Source of the DNA: Candidatus Leptofilum proximum
GTDB lineage: Bacteria; Chloroflexota; Anaerolineae; Promineifilales; Promineifilaceae
DNA length: 64,000 nucleotides
Assembly (NCBI GenBank): GCA_016710325.1
Contig: JADJXK010000002.1
Coordinates: forward strand, 1-64,000
Reading direction: 5' to 3'
The notes beneath the pieces were generated by a model that saw nothing but the letters and a program-made list of their open reading frames with translations, searched no databases and was not told the origin of the DNA. Positions 27,408-35,150 of the stretch are shown here, piece by piece. The position numbers and the translations under genes are program-made. Within the stretch, counting starts at the first letter, position 1. Each line of letters begins with the position of its first letter.

Positions 27408-27470
27408 ACTCTTTCGGATATCTGGGGTTTGGCGTGAAACGTGAAGCCGCTCTGGTCACGTTTCACGGGC
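27408..27470. repeat. Partial copy of the CACGTTTCACG element (B4)
   Basis: GGGGTTTGGCGTGAAACGTG followed by CTCTGGTCACGTTTCACG matches the element with full terminal repeats at 52454-52590, same orientation, but lacks the distal half. It sits just after the stop (27518) of the secreted GH99-like gene on the minus strand. Confidence 0.75.
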
Positions 27471-27517
27471 GTCAGCCCTTTGAGTTCACAAAGGGCCAAA
27501 ATTAGGTCATGTTTACC

Positions 27518-29377
27518 TCACCTCCGCCGGGCCACCAGAATCAGTGCCCCGCTGGCCACCAGCAAAACGGCTACGGCCGCAACGAGCAGCCAGAGCAAGC
27601 TGCTGGTCCGCGCTTCTGGTGCGGTTTGGGCGACGGCCAGGGGAGTGGTTACGGCCGCAACTTCTTGGGCTGGGGCAGCCGCCGTTGCGGTTTCAGTTGG
27701 TACGGCCGTTGGTGGCACAATGGCGGTGTTGGTAGGGGTGGGCGTGTGGCTGGGAGCGGCCGTGGCCTCACCCGTCGGCGATACAATCACCGTCTCCTCC
27801 ACCACGCGCAGCCCCACTTCCGGGTCTTCTGATGAGCCGCCAACTGTTGCTGGACGCGGCCGACTGCCCACAACCACTTCCTGGCCCAGCTGCAGCAGTG
27901 CCCCTTCGGCCAGCCCGCTGAGTTCATACAGTTCGTCCAGCGTTAAGCCGTAGATACTGGCGATGAGCAGCAAGGTATCGCCGCTGCCCACCACGTGCAC
28001 GATCTTGCCGTCTGGCTTGACGCGGGCATCCGGGAACCCCGCCAGCGGTGTAGAGCCGTCGGGCAGAACCGTGTAGCCAATGATGAGCATTTGCCCAACA
28101 GACAGCAAACTGTCGGGCAGCAAGTTGTTCCAGCCGTACAAATCTTCCAGCGTCACGTCGAACTGGTCCGCCAGGGTGATGAGGGTGTCGCCAGTTTGCA
28201 CGGTGTAGAGGATACGGCCGTCTGGCTGCGCCGTCGGTGAAGCCAGGGGCGACGGTGTCAGAGTAGGTGGCAGTGGCGTGGGCGACGGGCCTGGCGTGAA
28301 GGTCGCGGCGGGCGGCAGGGTGGCGGTGGGCGTGGCGTTGGGATCGGTGGTGGGCAGGGCCGTTGGCGGCGGCGGCGCGGCAATGCTGCCATTTTTGTAA
28401 GCGGCGCTTAATTCGGCCGTGAGCTGCAAGTAGAAATTGCCATACTCCACGCTGGGCTCGATCTGGCTGCCCTCTTTCCACTCGTTAAAGGAGGTGATGA
28501 TGAGCATGTCGGGTGAACTGGCCGCCGCGCCGCCAAAGGTGGCGCGATAAAAATCACCGTTGGCCCGGTCACGCGGGGCCGTGCTGGAACCAACCAGATC
28601 AGCATTCCAGCCGGGCATGGCGGTGCCGACCCAATATTTGTAGCCGCCGTAGGTGGTGGCGGCGGCACGAGTGTTGGCCGCCCAGGTAGCGGCCGTTCCC
28701 GCCGGATTGCCCGACCAGGCAATGTTGTACAGATGCAGCCCATCGAAGGCGTCCAGGTAGGTGGTGTCGCCACCCTCAGCAATCCAGATGCTGTTGCGAT
28801 CTGGGTCTACCGTGGTGCGAATTGTCACCCACTCCGCCGGCGACAAAATCCAGTTGGCCCAAAAGAAGATGACTGGTTTACCATCTACCCGCAGGTAGGC
28901 GGGGTGGTTGGCGTGGGTGCTGAGCAAGGCGCGCAGCGCATTAATGCGATCATCATTGCTGGCGAAGAAGGGACTGGCGGTTTCAAAATCAACGGCCGCT
29001 TTAAACCCCATGCCCGAAGCAATGTTGAGCAGCGCCTGAAAATTCGTCTCCGTCTGGTTATTGACTGTTTCTGGCCCGTACCAGCTTTGCACAAAACCAT
29101 CAATGCCTGCCGCCTGGGCCTCATTTACATGGCGCTGAATAGTGCCGGTGTCGGAGGAAAAGTAGGGAGTTACCGGCTGGAAAGGGGTCAGGCCAGGGCC
29201 AAAGCTGCCTGGACTGTACCAGGCGTAATAAAAGGCCAGCACCAGCCGCGTTTGCCCCTGGGACCTCACTTCTGGTGTGTCACTCGCAGAGCCAAACAGC
29301 AGCGGCAAGAGAGCCATGAAGAATATGAGCAGCCACGATTTGGTTACGGATGCTTTTCGATTGGTTTTTGAAATCAT
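27518..29377 (-). CDS. Secreted glycoside hydrolase-like (GH99-like) protein with two LysM domains and membrane tail
   Basis: A 619-residue exported protein. The signal peptide (~1-33) precedes a catalytic-like TIM-barrel domain (~40-345) with LVLAFYYAWYSPGSFG, AGIDGFVQSWYGPET, VDGKPVIFFWANW and LIITSFNEWKEGSQIEPS, as seen in GH99/GH71-like proteins; the glutamates in FNEWKEGSQIE are candidates for activity. A Thr/Pro linker leads to two LysM repeats (YTVQTGDTLITLADQFDVTL; HVVGSGDTLLLIASIYGLTL) that should bind peptidoglycan or related glycans. The end is a helix plus RRR (ASGALILVARRR), as in two other genes of this window. Likely surface-anchored glycan-degrading or remodelling enzyme. Confidence 0.82.
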   Translation of the reverse strand: MISKTNRKASVTKSWLLIFFMALLPLLFGSASDTPEVRSQGQTRLVLAFYYAWYSPGSFGPGLTPFQPVTPYFSSDTGTIQRHVNEAQAAGIDGFVQSWYGPETVNNQTETNFQALLNIASGMGFKAAVDFETASPFFASNDDRINALRALLSTHANHPAYLRVDGKPVIFFWANWILSPAEWVTIRTTVDPDRNSIWIAEGGDTTYLDAFDGLHLYNIAWSGNPAGTAATWAANTRAAATTYGGYKYWVGTAMPGWNADLVGSSTAPRDRANGDFYRATFGGAAASSPDMLIITSFNEWKEGSQIEPSVEYGNFYLQLTAELSAAYKNGSIAAPPPPTALPTTDPNATPTATLPPAATFTPGPSPTPLPPTLTPSPLASPTAQPDGRILYTVQTGDTLITLADQFDVTLEDLYGWNNLLPDSLLSVGQMLIIGYTVLPDGSTPLAGFPDARVKPDGKIVHVVGSGDTLLLIASIYGLTLDELYELSGLAEGALLQLGQEVVVGSRPRPATVGGSSEDPEVGLRVVEETVIVSPTGEATAAPSHTPTPTNTAIVPPTAVPTETATAAAPAQEVAAVTTPLAVAQTAPEARTSSLLWLLVAAVAVLLVASGALILVARRR

Positions 29378-29416
29378 AGGCGGACATTATAACTGCAGCC
29401 TGAAACTCTGTCAGGT

Positions 29417-29444
29417 TTGCAAAAATTAATAGGTCTGCTATTAT
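29417..29444 (+). promoter_or_regulatory. Putative promoter of the rpsF operon
   Basis: TTGCAA (29417-29422), 16 bases, then TATTAT (29439-29444), fitting a housekeeping sigma promoter. The transcript would have a leader of about 105 bases containing a short stem CTTAAT/ATTAAG near 29493-29510. Confidence 0.45.
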
Positions 29445-29553
29445 CCCCCACTGTTGCACAGCAAAAAGTAAATACATCTGCTGCTTTCCGCTCTTAATCA
29501 AGAATTAAGGGCAGAGCTCGCCAGAGTAATTCCAAGGAAAGGAGGTAGGCAAC

Positions 29554-29850
29554 GTGCGAGAGTACGAAGTTACCGTTGTTTTTCAAACAAGTTTAGATGA
29601 TGAGGCACGCAGCGCTTTAACCGAGCGTGTTTCTGGTTGGTTAACCCACGGGGATGCTGAGGGCGACAAGCCTCAGGCCAACGTGTGGGGCCAGCGTCGT
29701 TTGGCGTATCCCATCCGCAAGAATAATGAAGGGTACTACATTCTGTTTGATGCCAGGTTGGATCCCCAACGCCTGAATGACATCGAGCGCAACATGCAGT
29801 ACACCGATGACATTTTGCGCTACATGATTGTGCGCAAAGAAGAAGCGTAA
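29554..29850 (+). CDS. rpsF: 30S ribosomal protein S6
   Basis: A 98-residue S6 protein of the small-subunit platform, partner of S18. The sequence REYEVTVVFQTSLDDEARSA, WGQRRLAYPIRKNNEGYY and YTDDILRYMIVRKEEA is typical. GTG start at 29554 preceded by a strong GGAGGT ribosome binding site (29541-29546). First gene of rpsF-ssb-rpsR, the standard bacterial arrangement. The leader may be bound by the S6:S18 complex as in other bacteria, though the structure cannot be proven by eye. Confidence 0.97.
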   Translation: MREYEVTVVFQTSLDDEARSALTERVSGWLTHGDAEGDKPQANVWGQRRLAYPIRKNNEGYYILFDARLDPQRLNDIERNMQYTDDILRYMIVRKEEA

Positions 29851-29979
29851 AAAAGGTTTTTTGCAGGTCAATCTGGTTTGATCTTACTTATCGAGGCTGT
29901 GCAGTTGTTTTGAACCAGGTGGGCCAATTAATTTTAAATGAACTAACGGGAAAATCCCCCTCATTGTTGGGAGTGTGTC

Positions 29980-30321
29980 ATGAACAAGGGGCTGAACAAA
30001 GTAATGATTATCGGTTGGGTAGATGGTGAGCCAGAAGTGCGGCAAACGCCCAATGGTCGTTCAGTTGCCTCTTTTAGCGTGGCCACTTCTCGCACCTGGA
30101 CCTCGTCTGACGGGGACCGGCATGAGGAAACAGAATGGTTTAACGTGGTTGCCTGGGGCAGCCTGGCGGAAATTAGCAGCAAGCGTCTGGCGCATGGCCA
30201 GCAGGTTTATGTGGAAGGGCGGCTGCAAACGCGCAGTTGGGATGACAGCAGCGGGCGCAAACATTTTCGTACCGAAGTGATTGCCCACGAGCTCATTGCC
30301 CTGGCTGAAGGCACTGTTTAA
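29980..30321 (+). CDS. ssb: Single-stranded DNA-binding protein, short form
   Basis: A 113-residue OB-fold protein: MNKGLNKVMIIGWVDGEPEV, RSVASFSVATSRTW, TEWFNVVAWGSLAEISSKRL, GQQVYVEGRLQTRSWDD and FRTEVIAHELIAL. It covers just the DNA-binding domain and lacks the Gly/Pro-rich linker and the acidic tip (usually DDxIPF) by which SSB recruits partner proteins. Whether another full-length SSB exists elsewhere in the genome cannot be seen. Start ATG 29980; located between rpsF and rpsR as in most bacteria. Confidence 0.93.
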   Translation: MNKGLNKVMIIGWVDGEPEVRQTPNGRSVASFSVATSRTWTSSDGDRHEETEWFNVVAWGSLAEISSKRLAHGQQVYVEGRLQTRSWDDSSGRKHFRTEVIAHELIALAEGTV

Positions 30322-30368
30322 CTGTTTTATCTGGGGAAGCCCGTTTTTTGAACTAAAGAGGATTTGAG

Positions 30369-30602
30369 ATGCGTTCATCAAAAACAAGAACACCCAAAAG
30401 AAAGCGTTCCTGCAACTTTTGTGCAGACGGCGTGAAGGTTATTGATTACAAGCAGCATGAGATGTTGAGCCGGTACGTGAATGAATACGGCCGTATCCGC
30501 CCTCGCCGCCAAACTGGTACCTGTGCCAAACACCAGCGAGCCCTGGCTGTGGCCATCAAACGGGCCCGTCACATCGCTTTGCTGCCCTTCGCGGACGAAT
30601 AA
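30369..30602 (+). CDS. rpsR: 30S ribosomal protein S18
   Basis: A 77-residue S18. Contains CNFCADGVKVIDYKQHEML and RRQTGTCAKHQRALAVAIKR, ending ARHIALLPFADE. The cysteines CNFC plus the later Cys/His make it the zinc-type (C+) form of S18. AGAGGATTTGAG provides the ribosome binding site before ATG 30369. rplI, which often follows, is absent; a SurA-like gene comes 27 bases downstream instead. Confidence 0.97.
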   Translation: MRSSKTRTPKRKRSCNFCADGVKVIDYKQHEMLSRYVNEYGRIRPRRQTGTCAKHQRALAVAIKRARHIALLPFADE

Positions 30603-30629
30603 GCGCCATCAAAATTGATACTTTGAACT

Positions 30630-31961
30630 ATGGCAAAGAAAAAAGAGACAACAATAACCGAGGCCCAGCGGCAGTCCCGTAAAGAGGTGCTGCTGGCGCG
30701 GAAGCAAGCGCAGCAAACTCGCCAGATTCGCATTGGCGTGGCGGTGGTCGGCGGCTTGCTGCTGCTGGTTTTCCTGGCGGCGGCCATTAACGAACTGATC
30801 ATTGCCCCTGGTCGGCCAGTAGCCATTGTCAACGATGAGGAAATTACCCTGCGCGAGTGGCAAGACCGCGTTCGTTTTGAGCGTGCCCAGCGCATTATCT
30901 TGCTGGAAAACCAGTTGGCGGCGTTCCAGGGTAACGTTGGGGTGGTGCAGCAGTTTGCTGGCAGTGTAATCAACGAACTGCTCCAGCCAGAAGTGTTGGG
31001 CCAAAGCACGCTGAACCAGATGATTGACGAGGCGGTTATTCGCCAGGCGGCTCAGGAGCGGGGCATTACCGTGACTGACGCCGATGTGGATGCCGAAATT
31101 GGGCAGACGTTTAACTATTTTGGCGGGGAACTGCCCACGCCGCTGCCCACGGCTACGGCCACGGTCCAGCCAACGCCGTCGGTAACGCCGATTCCTACGG
31201 CCGTTATCACCGACGAAATCCCCACCAATACGCCAGCACCCACCGTGACAGTTGGCCCCACCAGCACGCCGCCGCCCACGGCAACGGCCGTTTCGGCTGA
31301 GGCGTTCCAGGAAGAGTTTGGCGGCCTGGTTGACCAGTTTGAAGAGCATGGGGTTTCTGAAGAGCAGTACCGCGAAATCGTGCGCAACCAGATTTACCGC
31401 GAGCGCCTGATTGAGGTGCTGAACGTTGAAGATGAGATTTCTGACTTGGCGCAGCATGCCAGCTTCTTCGTCTTGCAGTTTGATACCGAAGAAGAGGCCA
31501 ATGAAGCGCAGGCGATGATTGAAGCGTCGGATTACCTTTCTGTCTGGAATGAGATTCGCAGCACGCCCGCCGATTTGGAAGCTGAGACACCGTCTACTGC
31601 ACAGGCTCTTGAAAACGTGTGGGTGACTGAGGATACGGCGGCCACCCGGGTTGGCGCCGAGGTGGCTGAAGCTGCCTTCTCCTTGCCAGTTGGTGAGGTG
31701 AGTGACGTCATCAGCAGAACCGTTACGACGGACTCGACCCAGTATTACCTGATTCAGGTGACTGGGCGTGAGGAACGGCCGTTATCTGCCAGCGAACTGC
31801 AAACGCTGGAGCTGGAAAACCTGGCGGCTTTCATCGATGAGCAGCTGACCGGCAGCCTGACCCTGACCGAGTACGATCGCGGCCGTGCGCCTACCTCACC
31901 GGTGCTGGATCCCCTCTTCACCGCGGCGCCAACGGCTACGCCACCGGTTGGCGGCGGTTAA
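30630..31961 (+). CDS. Membrane-anchored SurA/PpiC-like peptidyl-prolyl isomerase
   Basis: A 443-residue extracytoplasmic folding factor. A basic N-terminus and one membrane helix (~30-52; RIGVAVVGGLLLLVFLAAAI) precede a SurA-type N-terminal domain (VAIVNDEEITLREWQDRVRF, MIDEAVIRQAAQERGITVTD). This domain is interrupted by a 60-residue Thr/Pro-rich insert. The parvulin-like domain (~275-400) shows SFFVLQFDTEEEANEA, AFSLPVGEVSDVI and YYLIQVTGREERPLS. The protein could help fold the many exported repeat proteins of this organism. It follows rpsR by 27 bases and is followed by a strong terminator, so it ends the ribosomal operon. Confidence 0.85.
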   Translation: MAKKKETTITEAQRQSRKEVLLARKQAQQTRQIRIGVAVVGGLLLLVFLAAAINELIIAPGRPVAIVNDEEITLREWQDRVRFERAQRIILLENQLAAFQGNVGVVQQFAGSVINELLQPEVLGQSTLNQMIDEAVIRQAAQERGITVTDADVDAEIGQTFNYFGGELPTPLPTATATVQPTPSVTPIPTAVITDEIPTNTPAPTVTVGPTSTPPPTATAVSAEAFQEEFGGLVDQFEEHGVSEEQYREIVRNQIYRERLIEVLNVEDEISDLAQHASFFVLQFDTEEEANEAQAMIEASDYLSVWNEIRSTPADLEAETPSTAQALENVWVTEDTAATRVGAEVAEAAFSLPVGEVSDVISRTVTTDSTQYYLIQVTGREERPLSASELQTLELENLAAFIDEQLTGSLTLTEYDRGRAPTSPVLDPLFTAAPTATPPVGGG

Positions 31962-31992
31962 ACCACGGGGTTTGCCTGTAGAAATATGAATC

Positions 31993-32033
31993 GAGCCGGA
32001 TTGCCCCACACCAGGAGGCAATCCGGCTTTTTT
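31993..32033 (+). terminator. Rho-independent terminator after the SurA-like gene
   Basis: Perfect 12-base stem AGCCGGATTGCC / GGCAATCCGGCT (31994-32005 and 32017-32028) with an 11-base loop and a run of T. Confidence 0.9.
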
Positions 32034-32074
32034 GTTGGCGCATGATGGAGTGACCCGCCACTAATTTAAGATGA

Positions 32075-32293
32075 AGAAAAATGGACACGGGTTTTCACAG
32101 ATGGACACAGGAAAAAAACAGGGTCTTCAGGAATTCAGGGGATTTACAATCCGTGATGCGTGAAACGTGAAACGTGACCAGAGTGACATCACGTTTCACG
32201 TTTCACGCTTCACGTTTCACGCCAAAACCTACGAAATCCCAAAGAGCCAAAAAAAGCATAAATCTGTGTTTACCTGTGTGAATCTGTGTTCTA
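32075..32293. repeat. Nested repeats: CTGTGT arms (E2) around a CACGTTTCACG element (B1, 32121-32248)
   Basis: The 369-base gap between the isomerase and the TrmH-like gene holds, after the terminator, arms with ATGGACACGGG/CAGATGGACACAGG (32085-32112) and AAATCTGTGTTTACCTGTGT (32262-32281). Between them lies a ~128-base element starting GGGTCTTCAGGAATTCAGG, with CGTGAAACGTGACCAGAGTG and ACGTTTCACGTTTCACG, almost the reverse complement of 52463-52583. Its right end is degenerate. Confidence 0.8.
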
Positions 32294-32330
32294 TTTGCGT
32301 TCTGCGGCGCTTGGGGCACAATCATTGTTA

Positions 32331-33083
32331 ATGAATAATGAGACTGTCTGGCTAGAAGGATTGATTTCTGTGGAGGCGGCGTTGACCGGCGGCTGCCGGG
32401 AAGTGGCTGCCGTGTATGTGCAGCAGGCCGACGGCCGTCGCTGGGATCGTCGTCTGGCCCGGCTGCGGCAGCTCACCGAGGCAGCGGACGTACCGCTACA
32501 GCTGGTGGATGAAGCGTTTATTGCCGCACGTGTCTCGGGGCAGTCGCACGGCGGGGTAGTGGCGGCCGTGGGGCCACGCCGGTTTGTGACGCTGGCCGAT
32601 TTGATTGCGGGGCGGGAACGGCCGTTTGTCGTCATGCTCGATGGCATTGAAGATCCGTTTAACTTTGGCCAGGCATTGCGCTCGCTCTACGCGGCCGGGA
32701 TTGCTGGCGTAGTGGTGCGGCCGCGTAACTGGTTTACCGCCGCTGGGGTCGTGGCGCGGGCCTCGGCTGGCGTGTCTGAACAGATGCCCATTGCCATTGC
32801 CGAAACGGCCGAAACGGCCGCCGACTTTTTCCGCCAGGCCGGGCTAAAAATTGCCGCCACCAGCAGCCAGCAGGCTATCTCGCTCTACGAGGCGGACCTG
32901 CGCGTGCCGCTCTTTTTGCTGCTGGGCGGGGAAAAACGGGGTATCACGCGTTCCTTCATGACCCAGGCCGATTTAATTTTGCAGATTCCGTACGCCCAGC
33001 CTACCTTTCAACACTCGTTGGGTGTGGTGGCATCGGCGGCGATTGTGGCGTTTGAGGTGAGGCGTCAGCAGGCTTATGGCTAA
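32331..33083 (+). CDS. TrmH/SpoU-family RNA 2'-O-methyltransferase-like protein
   Basis: A 250-residue SPOUT protein: an L30e-like substrate-binding part (~5-85) then the knotted domain (~95-250). Motif 1 is LDGIEDPFNFGQALRSLYAA, motif 2 LFLLLGGEKRGITRSFM, motif 3 FQHSLGVVASAAIVAFEVRR. Motifs 1 and 2 fit, but motif 3 normally reads SLNVS with a conserved Asn, here SLGVV. It may be a divergent 23S rRNA or tRNA ribose methylase or one with altered activity. ATG 32331 is chosen over an upstream in-frame start because alignment to relatives begins here (VWLEGLISVEAAL). Its end overlaps the next gene by eight bases. Confidence 0.8.
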   Translation: MNNETVWLEGLISVEAALTGGCREVAAVYVQQADGRRWDRRLARLRQLTEAADVPLQLVDEAFIAARVSGQSHGGVVAAVGPRRFVTLADLIAGRERPFVVMLDGIEDPFNFGQALRSLYAAGIAGVVVRPRNWFTAAGVVARASAGVSEQMPIAIAETAETAADFFRQAGLKIAATSSQQAISLYEADLRVPLFLLLGGEKRGITRSFMTQADLILQIPYAQPTFQHSLGVVASAAIVAFEVRRQQAYG

Positions 33084-34404
33084 CATAGCTGCCGAAAATT
33101 CGGCACAGCAGGAGAGCAAGAAGAAGAGGTGGCAAACGGCCGTCAACATCATTGGCCCGGTTTTGGTGACCCTGTTTGCCCTGGTGCTTACTGTCGAGGT
33201 GGGGTTCCGCCTCTTTTACCAGCTGATTCCTATCGAAGTGTGTGCGTCTGACCCTATCATCGGTACTTACACCTGCCAGCCTTATTTTGAGTACGACAAA
33301 CCGGTGCGGATTGGCTATCGCTACACGCCAGGGTTTAAACTGGAAGGGTTGTGGAATCCGGCCAATCCCTTCCTGGCCAATTCAGACAACAGCACCGCCC
33401 CCAGCAGCCGCGACGACTCCTTTGAATACCGCTTTGTCACCGACGAGCATGGTTTTCCCAACGAACCGGCCGTCTGGCAAGACCAATACGACATTGTCCT
33501 GGCCGGAGATTCTTTTACCATCCGCACTGCTCCGATTACCTGGATTGAGCGGTTGGAACAGTTTGCCGGGCAAGAAATTTTGGCTCTCGGCGCACCCAGC
33601 TGGAGCACGCTGAACGAGGCGGAAGCAATCAGGCAGTTTGGCCTGGACAAGCAGCCCAGGTACGTGCTGCTGATGTTTTTTGAGGGCAATGACATCATCA
33701 ACACGGCGCAGTACCTGGAGCGCCAAGACAGCGGCCTGGATTGGCGGGAATACGACCTGCAGGGTGTTCCGCTTTACCGGCAGATGCTCACGCCGCATTT
33801 TGTCCACCACTTTTGGCAGAAGTTTTTCCCGCCGCCGGTGGAAGAGACGCCGGAATATCGCTATCCTATCGTGGCCAATACCGAAGCGGGGCAAATCGAG
33901 ACTGTGTTTAAGGACGTGCACCTGTTGCCGCTCAGCGCCGACTATGACACCCTGGCGGCGTCTGATGAGTTTACGGCCGTAAAAAACACCCTTATCGCCC
34001 TAAACGAAGAGGTGGCCGCACAGAAGGCTCACCTGGTGGTGGTGTACATTCCCAGCAAGGAGCACGTGCTGTGGTCGCGCGTGTGGGACCCGGTGGATGT
34101 GAACAACGTGCTGGAGCGCACCGTGACGGTCACGCTCAGCAAGGGCGATCGTGGCAAGCTTCAGTGGGAGCCAACCTACCTGACCTTCGACCGGTTTAGC
34201 GAAACCACGCAGGCCCAGGAGCGCCTGATGGCCGATTTTACCGCCGAGGCGGGCATCAAGTTTTTGAACCTGACGCCGGTTTTCTGGCAGGGCAGCATTG
34301 AACAGGGCGAGCTGTACCATTATGGCGATCCGCACTGGAACCAGGCGGGCAATGATCTGGCTGCGAATACTATTTGGGAATATTTGCAGAACCTAAACGA
34401 ATAA
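33076..34404 (+). CDS. Membrane-anchored SGNH-hydrolase-like protein
   Basis: A 442-residue protein with an N-terminal membrane helix (~23-45; VNIIGPVLVTLFALVLTVEV) and a large external domain. SGNH blocks are visible: LAGDSFTIRT (block I, Ser nucleophile), FFEGNDIIN (block III-like GND), and a C-terminal YHYGDPHWNQAGNDLAA containing the DxxH pair. This layout resembles polysaccharide O-acetyltransferase/esterase partners such as AlgX/AlgJ-like proteins. It could acetylate or deacetylate a surface polymer. Co-transcribed with the TrmH-like gene by overlap. The 3' end overlaps 35 bases with the convergent gene on the other strand. Confidence 0.75.
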   Translation: MANIAAENSAQQESKKKRWQTAVNIIGPVLVTLFALVLTVEVGFRLFYQLIPIEVCASDPIIGTYTCQPYFEYDKPVRIGYRYTPGFKLEGLWNPANPFLANSDNSTAPSSRDDSFEYRFVTDEHGFPNEPAVWQDQYDIVLAGDSFTIRTAPITWIERLEQFAGQEILALGAPSWSTLNEAEAIRQFGLDKQPRYVLLMFFEGNDIINTAQYLERQDSGLDWREYDLQGVPLYRQMLTPHFVHHFWQKFFPPPVEETPEYRYPIVANTEAGQIETVFKDVHLLPLSADYDTLAASDEFTAVKNTLIALNEEVAAQKAHLVVVYIPSKEHVLWSRVWDPVDVNNVLERTVTVTLSKGDRGKLQWEPTYLTFDRFSETTQAQERLMADFTAEAGIKFLNLTPVFWQGSIEQGELYHYGDPHWNQAGNDLAANTIWEYLQNLNE

Positions 34405-34939
34405 AGGGAGCGGGGGAAACGGCCGTCTTCCTTGAAAGCCGCCGCCAAACAACGATGGTAGTGATGCAGCCAAAAACCGTGCTGCCGAGGACGAAGGCAA
34501 CGGCCGTTGCCATGACACCCACATAAGACTCAGCGGGCACATTTATGATCGTAACGATGAGCCCCACAAACGCCATGATCATCACCCCGCCAATCACCCC
34601 ACCGAGACCTCCGGCCAGCAGGGCCAGCAGCAGCGGTGACGGTCCGGTCGAGACGGTTTGGAGCGCAGTCCGCAAAGGGTCGGGAATTTCTTCAGATTTC
34701 AGGTTGGCGCCCATTTGCAGTCGCAAGACTGCCCAGGCAATCTCGCGCCGCATGGCTTCATCGGCGATGCTGCGCAGCGAAAGATAGACTTTCTCGCCAC
34801 GCTGGATGACGTTGTTGGCGCTAAATTCATCAACCAGGCGGGCATGCAGAAGCCTGGCGCGCAAGGCGGGTTGGGTAATGAGCAAAAGCTCATCGCCGTT
34901 GGCTGAAGCAGAAGAGGTTGGGGTGAGGGTTGCCATCAT
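34370..34939 (-). CDS. Hypothetical membrane protein
   Basis: A 189-residue unrecognised protein. The N-terminal half (~15-95) is soluble and helical (LITQPALRARLLHARLVDEF, REIAWAVLRLQMGANLKSEE) and the C-terminal half has two membrane helices: LLLALLAGGLGGVIGGVMIM and VMATAVAFVLGSTVFGCITT. Convergent with, and overlapping by 35 bases, the SGNH gene. No function can be suggested. Start ATG near 34939; a second Met follows directly. Confidence 0.6.
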   Translation of the reverse strand: MMATLTPTSSASANGDELLLITQPALRARLLHARLVDEFSANNVIQRGEKVYLSLRSIADEAMRREIAWAVLRLQMGANLKSEEIPDPLRTALQTVSTGPSPLLLALLAGGLGGVIGGVMIMAFVGLIVTIINVPAESYVGVMATAVAFVLGSTVFGCITTIVVWRRLSRKTAVSPAPFIRLGSANIPK

Positions 34940-35150
34940 CTATAGATTATGAAAGTTTGGCAGAACGGTGGTCAACGGGACTTATGGTCTAACGCAATAC
35001 TATCTCGCCCGTCGGGAACGGCCGTGTTATAATTTTTTGGCTCTTTTCAAGGCAACCGCGAACATCCAACAACCCGTTCGCACAATCCAAACGAATCAAT
35101 CCATTCCACAGTAATGGCGATGGAAAATCCCCCACTAAAGGAGTAAATAC

